From positions 1-10,724 of the forward strand of contig JAUVKA010000092.1 of assembly GCA_030592205.1 (NCBI GenBank): 10,724 nucleotides of DNA, written 5' to 3'. Shown in pieces: positions 1 through 7,383 of this stretch. The DNA comes from Bacteroidota bacterium. Its GTDB lineage: Bacteria; Bacteroidota; Bacteroidia; Bacteroidales; UBA12481. Position 1 is the stretch's first letter. Each line of letters opens with the position of its first letter. A program made the position numbers and the translations under genes. Under the pieces are notes generated by a model that worked only from the letters and a program-made list of their open reading frames with translations, was not told the origin of the DNA and did not search any database.

Positions 1-128
1 GAATCTTAAGCTATGCTACAATATGGCGGTCATTCCTGCGAGGCGGGAATGACTTCTCTATCGAATCTTAAGCTATGCTACAATATGGCGGTCATTCCTG
101 CGAAAGCAGGAATCCAGTGGCGAGCTTG
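1..128 (+). repeat. Palindromic dispersed repeat, two tandem units at the left edge
   Basis: Positions 1-41 and 63-103 are identical over 41 bp, giving a direct repeat with a 62-bp period. Each unit carries a hairpin. The first has stem 29-39 pairing with 43-53 (11 bp with one G-T wobble, 3-nt loop). The second has stem 94-101 pairing with 106-113 (8 bp, perfect) closed by a GAAA tetraloop at 102-105. Positions 46-128 recur in inverted orientation at 7372-7454 with 79 of 83 bases identical. The core ATTCCTGC...GCAGGAAT resembles small palindromic repeats of the REP, MITE or Neisseria dRS3 kind, but the family is not identified here. No coding capacity is credible. The array probably continues left of the window. 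It lies just past the stop codon of the neighbouring peptidase gene, so its hairpins would fall in that gene's 3' transcript end. Confidence 0.9.
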
Positions 129-140
129 CGAAGGAACTAT

Positions 141-2597
141 CTATCGCACCAGTACTATTTTCCCCGTTTCCCATTTCTCCCCTATCTCGAGCCGATAAAA
201 ATACATCCCGGGATCCATAGCGTGGAACTGATAATCGCTTCCATCCCATTCATAAGAATACTCGCCGGCCAGCAGTTCTTCATTGACAATATTTTTGATT
301 GCTCGACCTGAGGTGTCGTAGATGCACAACACAACCTGTTGTTTATCAGGTATCAAGAACGTAATGTTCGTTACATCACGGAAGGGATTTGGATAGCTCT
401 GACTAAGCAATTCCGTTTCTTCCCAATTGATGGTTGAAACAGGAACAGCCCCGGTAGCTATCTGATTGTTTTTATCCCTCACACGTACATACACATTCCA
501 GATCTGATCAGGAAGACTTGGCCGGCAACTCAGTAAGCCATTGCTGGTAATGTTTACTTCTCCGGGATAATGATTTGGCTCAAAACGCGCTCCATAGTTT
601 TGAAAAAGTATACCAAGCTGAGAAACTGTGGCCTTTTTGAATGACCGTCCATCACCATTAGATATACCTGACATCCAGTAATACATGTCACCGGGAGGAT
701 GCGTAAAAGAGCCATAATGAAATTCTATACGTCCATTGGGATATAAGTAGGCGCCCACTTGCACCTGGTATTGATTTTCTTCATATATCACACTGGCTTC
801 CCAGAAAATCTTAACCACATCATGGGAGCTTTCATAGCGGATCAGATCAGTATCATTGATCAGCTCCAGATCGCGACCAAAAGGAATAATACTTTTGCGT
901 ACCTGGAAAACAAGATTTCTATTTACCGAATAGGGGTAATTATAGTATTCGGTTTCGAAATGAATAGCTCCATCCTCGTCAACAATCAATCCATCATACT
1001 GATTCCCATAAAAAGGAAAAGAAAAGGGAAGATCAATCCAGGTAAATTGATTTCTTTTGCCAACTGAGCTTAATACAACTCCTTTAACCTTAGGGAAAGA
1101 TTTTTCAAAATGTTCCTCTTCATAATCCTGAACAAGTTCCCAATAATAGGGAGGGGATCCTCCGGAAGCCTCAAGCTGCCGGGTAAAAAGTTCGCCCGGA
1201 ACAACGAAATTAGTTGGCTCATTCTTAATTTCCACCTTTTTGAAATCAATTTCAGTTGCAACAGAAAGAGTTGTTATGGCATTATTCTGTATGGGAATAT
1301 GCCGATCCAGGCTGAGAGTTTCATTCCTTTCCTCGGTATAGTTAATCACTGAAAATTCTATGATTTCACCCTCACCAACACTCGCCGGGTCTCTTTCGTC
1401 AATCATCAGAAAGAAGCGGACTGCTTGTCCTGGCTCAATATCGCTTACCAAAGATGATATATCAAGGCCCAATTCAAAATGTGTTGAATCTGCGGGATCC
1501 TCTCCTATCAAAGGATAGTCGCCTCCCTGATAATTGAAATGAGGGAAGCCCATAACTCTTTCTGCTTGTGTAGTATCCTGATTTGTTGATACCCCCGCAA
1601 GAAGTCGAAATTTGTTACGGGATGTATGGGTCATTTTCACGCGCATAGTAACTACAGGGTTCATTTGTTTCACTGGTTTGATCATGTGAACTGACTTATT
1701 CCAGATTCCTCCTGAATGCCCCTCGCTGGCCAGAGTCTTGTACAAGCAATACGAAAATCCATCGCGACCCCAACCCTTACCCCAGGTATTGGCCATGATT
1801 AATGCTCCCATTTCCCAGTCGCGCATGTCGATTACACCATCGTTATTGTTGTCTTCATCATTCGTTATCCGGCCGTCCCCATTTACATCCACACCAATTT
1901 CATCATCATATCCAACTACTGTCAGTGCGTGTCCTACAACCTGTCCAAAATTAATTAACACAGGAGCGTGAGGATCTTTTGAATCCCCGTCTGTATAAAG
2001 AAACTCCATACCCCCGGATGCTATCTGAAAATTTGCAAGGCCACCATGCTCTTGTCCATCCAACCTGTCGAGCAGAAAATGCTTGAGAATATCCAATCCC
2101 TCTGGATCGCCTACATACAGGGAATAATTCTCAATGATCCTGTTTTGCATGGCACGGTAATATTTTTCATAACCCGACATCCAGATCCCCACTTCCGACC
2201 AATAAGGATAATCGATCATTGTAGGATTCCCTGCAGCTTTAACTATCTCCCAGCTGTCGAAATAACTAACTCCATTGGAATTTCGGGCGCTATTAAGAAA
2301 ATTATAAACATAAATGGGGGAATACCGGTTTTCTATCTCTTCCGAATCCAAATCTCTCAGGCGATTCAACCCATAGGTCAAAACATACCCAATAGTACTA
2401 GCCTGGTTACAGCTCCATCCGGATTGACTTATAATGGAGGGGAAATATTTCAATTCAGCATTATTCAATCTGACCGGCAGGTCCTGACCTCCTTTCAGGC
2501 GATACTTTGCCGGAACCGGGTAAGGTGTAAAATCTACCTGCCCGAAAACAGATGTTCCAAGTATACACAAAATGCCCAAAATCAAAATCCTTTTCAT
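141..2597 (-). CDS. Secreted papain-family (C1) cysteine peptidase with type A T9SS sorting domain
   Basis: 818 aa. A signal peptide (about residues 1-19, cleavage near VFG-Q) is followed by a C1 peptidase domain to about residue 305. Cys63 lies in GWSCNQAS, with Gln58 a likely oxyanion-hole residue (five residues before Cys; papain has six). His223 lies in VGHALTVVGY, and Asn270 in the papain-type motif NTWGKGWG. Residues 237-260, between His and Asn, form two consecutive 12-residue DxNxDG-type Ca-binding loops. Residues about 310-450 are a beta-rich region I do not recognise. Residues about 465-722 look like a He_PIG-type Ig domain interrupted by a beta domain with the motif FPFYGNQYD (about 490-680). 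Residues about 733-818 are a T9SS type A sorting domain (YPNPF, GMYFYRL, final KIVLVR). Expected role: extracellular or surface protein degradation; the substrate is unknown. The ATG at 2597 directly starts the signal peptide. It is paralogous to the peptidase at 7503-9992, with identical Cys-His (160) and His-Asn (47) spacing. Confidence 0.93.
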   Translation of the reverse strand: MKRILILGILCILGTSVFGQVDFTPYPVPAKYRLKGGQDLPVRLNNAELKYFPSIISQSGWSCNQASTIGYVLTYGLNRLRDLDSEEIENRYSPIYVYNFLNSARNSNGVSYFDSWEIVKAAGNPTMIDYPYWSEVGIWMSGYEKYYRAMQNRIIENYSLYVGDPEGLDILKHFLLDRLDGQEHGGLANFQIASGGMEFLYTDGDSKDPHAPVLINFGQVVGHALTVVGYDDEIGVDVNGDGRITNDEDNNNDGVIDMRDWEMGALIMANTWGKGWGRDGFSYCLYKTLASEGHSGGIWNKSVHMIKPVKQMNPVVTMRVKMTHTSRNKFRLLAGVSTNQDTTQAERVMGFPHFNYQGGDYPLIGEDPADSTHFELGLDISSLVSDIEPGQAVRFFLMIDERDPASVGEGEIIEFSVINYTEERNETLSLDRHIPIQNNAITTLSVATEIDFKKVEIKNEPTNFVVPGELFTRQLEASGGSPPYYWELVQDYEEEHFEKSFPKVKGVVLSSVGKRNQFTWIDLPFSFPFYGNQYDGLIVDEDGAIHFETEYYNYPYSVNRNLVFQVRKSIIPFGRDLELINDTDLIRYESSHDVVKIFWEASVIYEENQYQVQVGAYLYPNGRIEFHYGSFTHPPGDMYYWMSGISNGDGRSFKKATVSQLGILFQNYGARFEPNHYPGEVNITSNGLLSCRPSLPDQIWNVYVRVRDKNNQIATGAVPVSTINWEETELLSQSYPNPFRDVTNITFLIPDKQQVVLCIYDTSGRAIKNIVNEELLAGEYSYEWDGSDYQFHAMDPGMYFYRLEIGEKWETGKIVLVR

Positions 2598-2617
2598 ATT
2601 TGATCTTTTTCAGAAAA

Positions 2618-2625
2618 CAAAACTA
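2618..2625 (-). promoter_or_regulatory. Bacteroidota -7 element for the 141-2597 peptidase
   Basis: On the minus strand this reads TAGTTTTG, a full match to the Bacteroidota sigma-ABfr -7 consensus TAnnTTTG. It would put transcription start near 2612, leaving a leader of about 15 nt before the ATG at 2597. The -33 element is weak: the nearest suitably placed TTG (plus-strand CAA at 2652-2654) sits 26 nt away, longer than usual. No clear Shine-Dalgarno sequence is present, which is usual in this phylum. Confidence 0.6.
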
Positions 2626-2628
2626 AGT

Positions 2629-2663
2629 AAAAAGCAATAGATTGGGCTAAGCAATTGCTTTTT
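2629..2663. promoter_or_regulatory. Perfect 10-bp inverted repeat centred between divergent promoters
   Basis: AAAAAGCAAT at 2629-2638 pairs perfectly with ATTGCTTTTT at 2654-2663 across a 15-nt centre. Each arm ends exactly 3 nt from the -7 element of the promoter it faces (2618-2625 minus, 2667-2674 plus), so both promoters and the repeat share one symmetry centre at 2646. A 12-bp palindrome, AAGCAATTGCTT (2649-2660), overlaps the right arm. The geometry suits a dimeric regulator or co-regulated divergent transcription. No regulator gene is in the window, so the operator role is inference. Confidence 0.5.
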
Positions 2664-2674
2664 CCCTACTTTTG
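2642..2674 (+). promoter_or_regulatory. Bacteroidota-type promoter for the repeat-protein/PorP operon
   Basis: TACTTTTG at 2667-2674 matches the -7 consensus TAnnTTTG. A candidate -33 TTG lies at 2642-2644 with a 22-nt spacer. The -7 element ends 7 nt before the ATG at 2682, so transcription should start at or within a base or two of that ATG. This implies a leaderless or nearly leaderless message. It also argues against an upstream TTG start at 2655, which would precede the -7 element. Confidence 0.6.
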
Positions 2675-2681
2675 TGGCGAA

Positions 2682-5600
2682 ATGAAAATTGTAATTAAAT
2701 ATCTGATATTATTGATTGGCTTGATTTTGTGGATTGCACCTCTGCATGCACAAAAAGAGGGGGCTATCTGGTATTTCGGTTATGGGGCAGGTTTGGATTT
2801 TACAAGTCACTATCCAAAGCCCTTAACTGATGGGAAACTGAAGACCAGGGAAGGGGTAGCCACAATTTCAGATAAGGACGGAAACCTTCTCTTATACACC
2901 GATGGTACCACTATTTGGAATAAGCTCCACCAGGTAATGAATAATGGATCCGGCTTATATGGTAATGTTACCTCCACCCAGTCGTCAATGGTTGTGCCAA
3001 AACCAGGCTCAAATTCTGTATTTTACGTTTTTACCGTGGATGAAGTGGGGGATGTTGATAATCCAGGACATGGTTTGAATTACAGCGTGGTTGACATGAC
3101 TCGTAGTGGTGGACTGGGTTCTGTTGTGGAAAAAAACAAAGATCTTTCAGCGGGAGGAACACGGCTTTTTACCGAGAAGATTACTGCTGTTCTGCATAAC
3201 AATAAAGAAGATTACTGGATTATTGCCCATGGCTGGGGAGCAGATGATAACAGGTTTTTTGTTTACAAAATAACCAAAATGGGGGTAGATTTCGTATCCT
3301 CCCAGATAGCAGGAATACGTCATCAAAATATCTCTCCTAACGACATGTTCAACCGGGGGGCTGTTGGTTATTTAAAATCTTCTCCAAAAGGAGATTATCT
3401 GGCTCTGGCTGTAGAAAGCTTAAGATTATTTGAAATTTTCAAATTTGATAATCAAACTGGCGAAATTTCTTTCCTGGCAAACCTGCCGGCGGGAAATGAG
3501 GAACGTCCAAATGAACCATTATATGCTGCCTATGGTGTTGAGTTTTCTCCAACCAGCAACTATTTTTATGGATCTACACGTGAAGGTGGTATGCTCTATC
3601 GTTGGGATCTAAGCCAGAATTCTGAAATTAACATCAGGAGGTCATTGGAGGTAATTTATAAAAGCACCTCTAATATTCTATGTGGTGCTCTGCAGCTGGC
3701 CTTCAACGGAAAGATATATATTACTTTTTCCGGACAACAATTTCTTGGAGTAATCAATTCTCCAACACAGGATGATTGCAATTTTAAATATCAGGGAGCT
3801 AGCCTGATTGACAACACAATCGGAGAAGGCGGTCATGGGTACTATGGGCTTCCAACTTTTCTTCCGGACTTTTTTAAAGCGGCTGAGTTCTATTATGAGA
3901 ATTCTTGCGTAAATGATACTACTTTATTTTATCTCTCTACTACATTTGGCCTTGGCTCCGCCCCTGTATGGACAATCATGGATGAAGCAGGAAATAAAAT
4001 TGGGCAGGCCAACACCAATACCAACACAATGGAGGGAACCTACCAATTCACAAACTCCGGGAATTATCAGGTTAGGCTGGATGTGCATCAAAATGGAGGC
4101 GATATTGTTCAAACACAAATTATAGTTATTCATCCACTCCCAGAACTTAATTTCCCTGATACCACTAATCTCTGTGAAGGATCTAGCGTGGACCTTGATG
4201 CTGGCGATGGAGCCTTTTACCACTGGGGCGACAATGTCAACCTTCTGGAGCGATTCCGAACTATTTCCAGGGAAGGAATCTACTCTGTTTCAGTAACACA
4301 TAACAATGGCTGCACTAATGCAGATACTACTCTGGTGGTGAGTCAACCTTTACCAAGTATTAATTCAATCCAGATTACCGAGGCTGCATGCGGGTATCAA
4401 AATGGAAGCGTGGCTATTTTCACTAATGATGATCTTGCAAGCTTGATATTCAACTGGAAAGATTTTCCTGATAGTAGCAGTAACACGCTTTCTCAGCTTG
4501 GTGGAGGAATCTATGAGGTTGATATTATCTCCCGGGAAACCGGTTGCCTGTTAAACAAAAAAATCACAATTTCTGAAAAGGATGCTCCTCCTGTTACCAT
4601 CGAGGCATCCAACAATGATACCCTTTGTCCGGGGGAGGAAATAACCCTTACTGCTTCCGGAGCGGCGAATTTTATTTGGGTGGAGCCAATAGAATTTGAA
4701 GGCCCTAGTATTACAGTGGCTCCTATGGTAGAAACAACATATATTGTTAAGGGTTACAATATTGGTGCGGAAAACATGGAATGTGCTGCTTTCCAGGAAA
4801 TCACCATATTAGTACACCCTTATGATCCACCACAATTGGGTAGTGATCGTTCCATTTGCGAGGGCTTCCCTCTTGAGCTTGATGGTGGTGAACGTTTCGT
4901 TTCATGGTCCTGGAGCAACGGCATAAATGAGCGTTTTTTAACTATTGAGGATAGTTTTGAAAATCTAATTCTTACCATTGAGGATAGCAATGGATGTTTT
5001 GCCTCTGATACCATTAACCTTTGGTTTGTATCTCTTCCTCAAGTGGATCTGGGACCCGACCGGACGGAATGTTTGTCTGGCCCAATTGAACTTGATGCTG
5101 GAGAGGCAGAATCATATCTCTGGAATACGGGAGATACAACCAGAACTATTTTTATAGAAGAGTCAAATATTTATGAAGTAACCGTAAGTAAAGAAGGATG
5201 TTTCAACTCTGATCAGGTAGCAATTCAGTTAAATAACCCTGATTCGCTTCGGATCGACTCTGTACAAATCAAGGACATCACTTGCTTTGGAACTAATAAT
5301 GGCCAGATACGCATTTTTGTTAAAGGAGAGGGAACAAATTACCAGTATTCCGTGGACAATGGACTTAACTATGTTGAAAACGGTGGACTTTTTGATGTCC
5401 TGGAACCTGGTGAAGAATATCTGATTATGGTAATGGAGGATTCGGCTTGTACAACCCAGTATCCGGAACCCATAATACTTACAGAACCGGAAGAACATCA
5501 CCCACTTAATTTGTTCATTGATTCTCTGAATGTTAGAGACGTTACTTGTTACGGAGCAAATGATGGTCAAATAGTGGTTTTCTCACATGGCGAGGGCCTG

Positions 5601-6251
5601 AGTTATGAATATTCTATTGATGATGGACTCAACTACTCAAGAAATGAAGGTGTTTTTAATAACCTGGCCCCGGGGCAGGAATATAGTGTAATGGTACGAG
5701 AAGATTCAGTTTGTACAGCTATATACCAGGAGCCGGTAGTGTTTTCTGAACCAACTGAAATTATTATTGACTATAAGCTTATTTCGCCTGCTTGTGATCA
5801 ATGTGATGATGGGCAAATTCTTCTTTCTGTTAGTGGAGGAAATCAGCCTTATTCTATTTTATGGTCAAATTTTGATACCAGCACCAGAAGGATCAATCTG
5901 TCCCTGGGAGATTATTCTGTAGCGATAACAGATTCAAGCTCTTGTAGGATTATAAAAACCATAACACTCGATATGGGGCATGGAGGTCTTGGGATACCAA
6001 ACGCTTTCACCCCTAATGGCGATGGATACAATGATACATGGAGAATCGATGCCCTGCAGGACAACACAGAAGTTATTATTCAGGTCTTTGATCAATTCGG
6101 TAAATTAATTTACGAATCGAGCCATGGATACCCCGAACCCTGGGATGGTAAATATAATGGAGAGTACGTTTCTATGGGAACCTATTATTTTCTGATTAAA
6201 TTAGACGGCTTAAATAATATTGTCATGGGTAGTTTGACTGTATTAAGATAA
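2682..6251 (+). CDS. Large secreted repeat protein with type B T9SS (gliding-motility-associated) C-terminal domain
   Basis: 1189 aa from the ATG at 2682, which directly opens a signal peptide (residues 1-23, cleavage near LHA-Q). A nine-residue-longer frame from TTG 2655 would add a poor leader and lie upstream of the promoter. Residues about 24-405 match the N-terminal region common in Bacteroidota type B substrates, probably a beta-propeller (IWYFGYGAGLDF, EGVATISDKDGNLLLYTDG). Then come a PKD-like segment (about 409-485) and CHU-style Ig-like modules (CEGSSVDLDAG near 495, CPGEEITL near 645, ICEGFPLELDGG near 722, ECLSGPIELDAG near 792). Next are SprB-like repeats, including two tandem copies starting at residues 859 and 947 and a third, divergent one after about 1035. 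Residues 1105-1189 are the type B sorting domain (FTPNGDGYNDTW, FDQFGKLIYES, PWDGKYNG, MGTYYFLI). It is probably a long cell-surface adhesin or matrix protein. The PorP/SprF-like gene follows after 24 nt, presumably in one operon. Confidence 0.93.
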   Translation: MKIVIKYLILLIGLILWIAPLHAQKEGAIWYFGYGAGLDFTSHYPKPLTDGKLKTREGVATISDKDGNLLLYTDGTTIWNKLHQVMNNGSGLYGNVTSTQSSMVVPKPGSNSVFYVFTVDEVGDVDNPGHGLNYSVVDMTRSGGLGSVVEKNKDLSAGGTRLFTEKITAVLHNNKEDYWIIAHGWGADDNRFFVYKITKMGVDFVSSQIAGIRHQNISPNDMFNRGAVGYLKSSPKGDYLALAVESLRLFEIFKFDNQTGEISFLANLPAGNEERPNEPLYAAYGVEFSPTSNYFYGSTREGGMLYRWDLSQNSEINIRRSLEVIYKSTSNILCGALQLAFNGKIYITFSGQQFLGVINSPTQDDCNFKYQGASLIDNTIGEGGHGYYGLPTFLPDFFKAAEFYYENSCVNDTTLFYLSTTFGLGSAPVWTIMDEAGNKIGQANTNTNTMEGTYQFTNSGNYQVRLDVHQNGGDIVQTQIIVIHPLPELNFPDTTNLCEGSSVDLDAGDGAFYHWGDNVNLLERFRTISREGIYSVSVTHNNGCTNADTTLVVSQPLPSINSIQITEAACGYQNGSVAIFTNDDLASLIFNWKDFPDSSSNTLSQLGGGIYEVDIISRETGCLLNKKITISEKDAPPVTIEASNNDTLCPGEEITLTASGAANFIWVEPIEFEGPSITVAPMVETTYIVKGYNIGAENMECAAFQEITILVHPYDPPQLGSDRSICEGFPLELDGGERFVSWSWSNGINERFLTIEDSFENLILTIEDSNGCFASDTINLWFVSLPQVDLGPDRTECLSGPIELDAGEAESYLWNTGDTTRTIFIEESNIYEVTVSKEGCFNSDQVAIQLNNPDSLRIDSVQIKDITCFGTNNGQIRIFVKGEGTNYQYSVDNGLNYVENGGLFDVLEPGEEYLIMVMEDSACTTQYPEPIILTEPEEHHPLNLFIDSLNVRDVTCYGANDGQIVVFSHGEGLSYEYSIDDGLNYSRNEGVFNNLAPGQEYSVMVREDSVCTAIYQEPVVFSEPTEIIIDYKLISPACDQCDDGQILLSVSGGNQPYSILWSNFDTSTRRINLSLGDYSVAITDSSSCRIIKTITLDMGHGGLGIPNAFTPNGDGYNDTWRIDALQDNTEVIIQVFDQFGKLIYESSHGYPEPWDGKYNGEYVSMGTYYFLIKLDGLNNIVMGSLTVLR
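5256..5757 (+). repeat. Two tandem SprB-type repeats inside the type B repeat protein
   Basis: Two copies of an 88-residue (264-nt) unit start at 5256 and 5520. They share DSV/LxxxDVTCxGxNDGQI-type openings, a YxYSxDxGLNY core, a LxPGxEYxxMVxEDSxCT segment and a Y-x-EP ending. The copies are recognisable in protein but diverged in DNA. Repeats of this type build the shaft of SprB-like gliding adhesins. Confidence 0.8.
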
Positions 6252-6275
6252 GCGCAGGCAACATTATAATAGATT

Positions 6276-7295
6276 ATGAAGAAGCAATCAATAGTCATCA
6301 GTCCGAAGTGGTACAAAGTGCTGGTCGATAAATACTGCTTGTTGTTCCTGTTTTTTTTAATCCCCTTATTCAGTCAGGCTCAGATCAATCCCCTTGCTGA
6401 TCAATATCTTATTAACCAATTCCAGATGAATCCTGCGATTGCGGGGACGGAAAGATATAGTCCTATCACCCTTAGCACCCGACAGCAATGGGTTGGGTTC
6501 ACCAAGGCCCCAACCACTCAAGCTCTTACTATTCATTCTCGAATCCGCGCAAAGAATATCAGATTTACCCCTCGTGGTTATGTTAACAAAGGGGATCGTT
6601 CTTTTGGAAATATTGGAGTGGGAGGAGGTGCCTTTAATTACAATTATGGAGCGATCTCCCATACTGGGATTCATCTGGTTTATTCTTATCATATTTTTAT
6701 CGGCAATGGGCGATTGGCATTCGGGATCGCACCGATATTTTACCAATTTCAACTCAATAAAACTGGTTTTACCCTACCTGATGGCACTAATACCGACCCT
6801 TTAATTTCCGGTGATTTGAATGAATCCATTCTATTTATGGATGCCAACATAGGTTTTCATTATTATGATGAGAATAGTTATGCCGGATTGTCAAGCATAC
6901 AGTTTCTTCAATCTGGAGTTCAGTTTGGCAACTTCTCATTCATTTCTGAAGATCATATGAGCCAGAATCCTGATCTGTCACGCTCAATATATACATATTA
7001 CGGAAGGCACATTCGAAAAGGCAAGGATATCGATATAGAGCCATCACTTTACCTGAAATACAATACACGTAATGGTGTACGTTTCGATGTTAATACCATT
7101 GTCCATTTTATGAATGCATTTTCTGCAGGTGTTACATTCCGATATAAGGAATGCCTTGGCATGCTGGCCGGTGTACAGCTGGATAATCTGGAATTTCGTT
7201 ATATGTTTGAAACACCCATCTCCTCAGATATACCTAATAACTTCACCACACACCAAATCATGGTCCGCTATTTTGTTGGCCAGGCAATTGATTAG
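6276..7295 (+). CDS. PorP/SprF-family outer-membrane protein (T9SS substrate partner)
   Basis: 339 aa. The first 35 residues form a signal peptide with a long n-region and a hydrophobic core (CLLFLFFLIPLF), cleaved near SQA-Q. A shorter start at the in-frame GTG (residue 15, VLVDKY) is possible. The mature N-terminus, INPLADQYLINQFQMNPAIAG followed by RQQWVGFTKAP after a short gap, is the signature of the PorP/SprF family. The rest alternates glycine- and aromatic-rich strands (FGNIGVGGGAFNYNYGAIS, GRLAFGIAPIFYQF, ending VRYFVGQ), consistent with an outer-membrane beta-barrel. In Flavobacterium johnsoniae, SprF is needed to secrete its neighbour SprB; PorP of Porphyromonas is a T9SS component. 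Lying 24 nt behind a type B substrate with no promoter between, this is most likely that substrate's dedicated export or anchoring partner, not the core PorP; that is inference from context. The TAG stop overlaps the beginning of the repeat region downstream. Confidence 0.92.
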   Translation: MKKQSIVISPKWYKVLVDKYCLLFLFFLIPLFSQAQINPLADQYLINQFQMNPAIAGTERYSPITLSTRQQWVGFTKAPTTQALTIHSRIRAKNIRFTPRGYVNKGDRSFGNIGVGGGAFNYNYGAISHTGIHLVYSYHIFIGNGRLAFGIAPIFYQFQLNKTGFTLPDGTNTDPLISGDLNESILFMDANIGFHYYDENSYAGLSSIQFLQSGVQFGNFSFISEDHMSQNPDLSRSIYTYYGRHIRKGKDIDIEPSLYLKYNTRNGVRFDVNTIVHFMNAFSAGVTFRYKECLGMLAGVQLDNLEFRYMFETPISSDIPNNFTTHQIMVRYFVGQAID

Positions 7296-7299
7296 TTGC

Positions 7300-7383
7300 T
7301 TCTCAAGCTCGCCACCAAGTTCTACGAAGTTTCTTCTCAAGCTCGCCACCAAGTTCTACGAAGTTTCTTCTCAAGCTCGCCAC
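7300..7383 (+). repeat. 34-bp tandem repeat, about 2.5 copies
   Basis: Units of 34 bp lie at 7300-7333 and 7334-7367 with identical sequence, followed by a partial 16-bp third copy (7368-7383) that runs into the palindromic element. Each unit begins TTCTCAAGCTCGCCAC and ends ACGAAGTTTC. The 16-bp start is the same end-sequence found at the outer edge of the palindromic element (117-132 inverted, one mismatch), so the array looks like a local multiplication of the element's end. It is purely tandem with no spacers. Confidence 0.9.

Noticed and set aside
13..311. Small plus-strand reading frames at the left edge
   Set aside because: They lie in the palindromic repeats and run antisense into the peptidase sorting-domain region; their protein sequence simply reflects the repeat.
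141..2597. Gingipain-type (C25) peptidase
   Set aside because: Although T9SS-exported like gingipains, the protein has the Cys...VGHAxT...N-[ST]-WG-x-x-WG order of papain-like C1 enzymes and no C25 features.
2046..2603. 185-codon plus-strand frame opposite the first peptidase
   Set aside because: It is antisense to the catalytic domain of a clearly real gene and shows no recognisable domain or start signal.
2655..2681. TTG start giving a nine-residue longer repeat protein
   Set aside because: It would begin upstream of the predicted -7 element and put an atypical stretch ahead of a complete signal peptide that already starts at the ATG at 2682.
6366..6752. 128-codon minus-strand frame opposite the PorP-like gene
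   Set aside because: The PorP/SprF reading is well supported on the other strand, and this frame has no recognisable features.
7300..7383. CRISPR-like short repeats
   Set aside because: The 34-bp units are head to tail with no spacers, only about 2.5 copies, and no cas gene is present.
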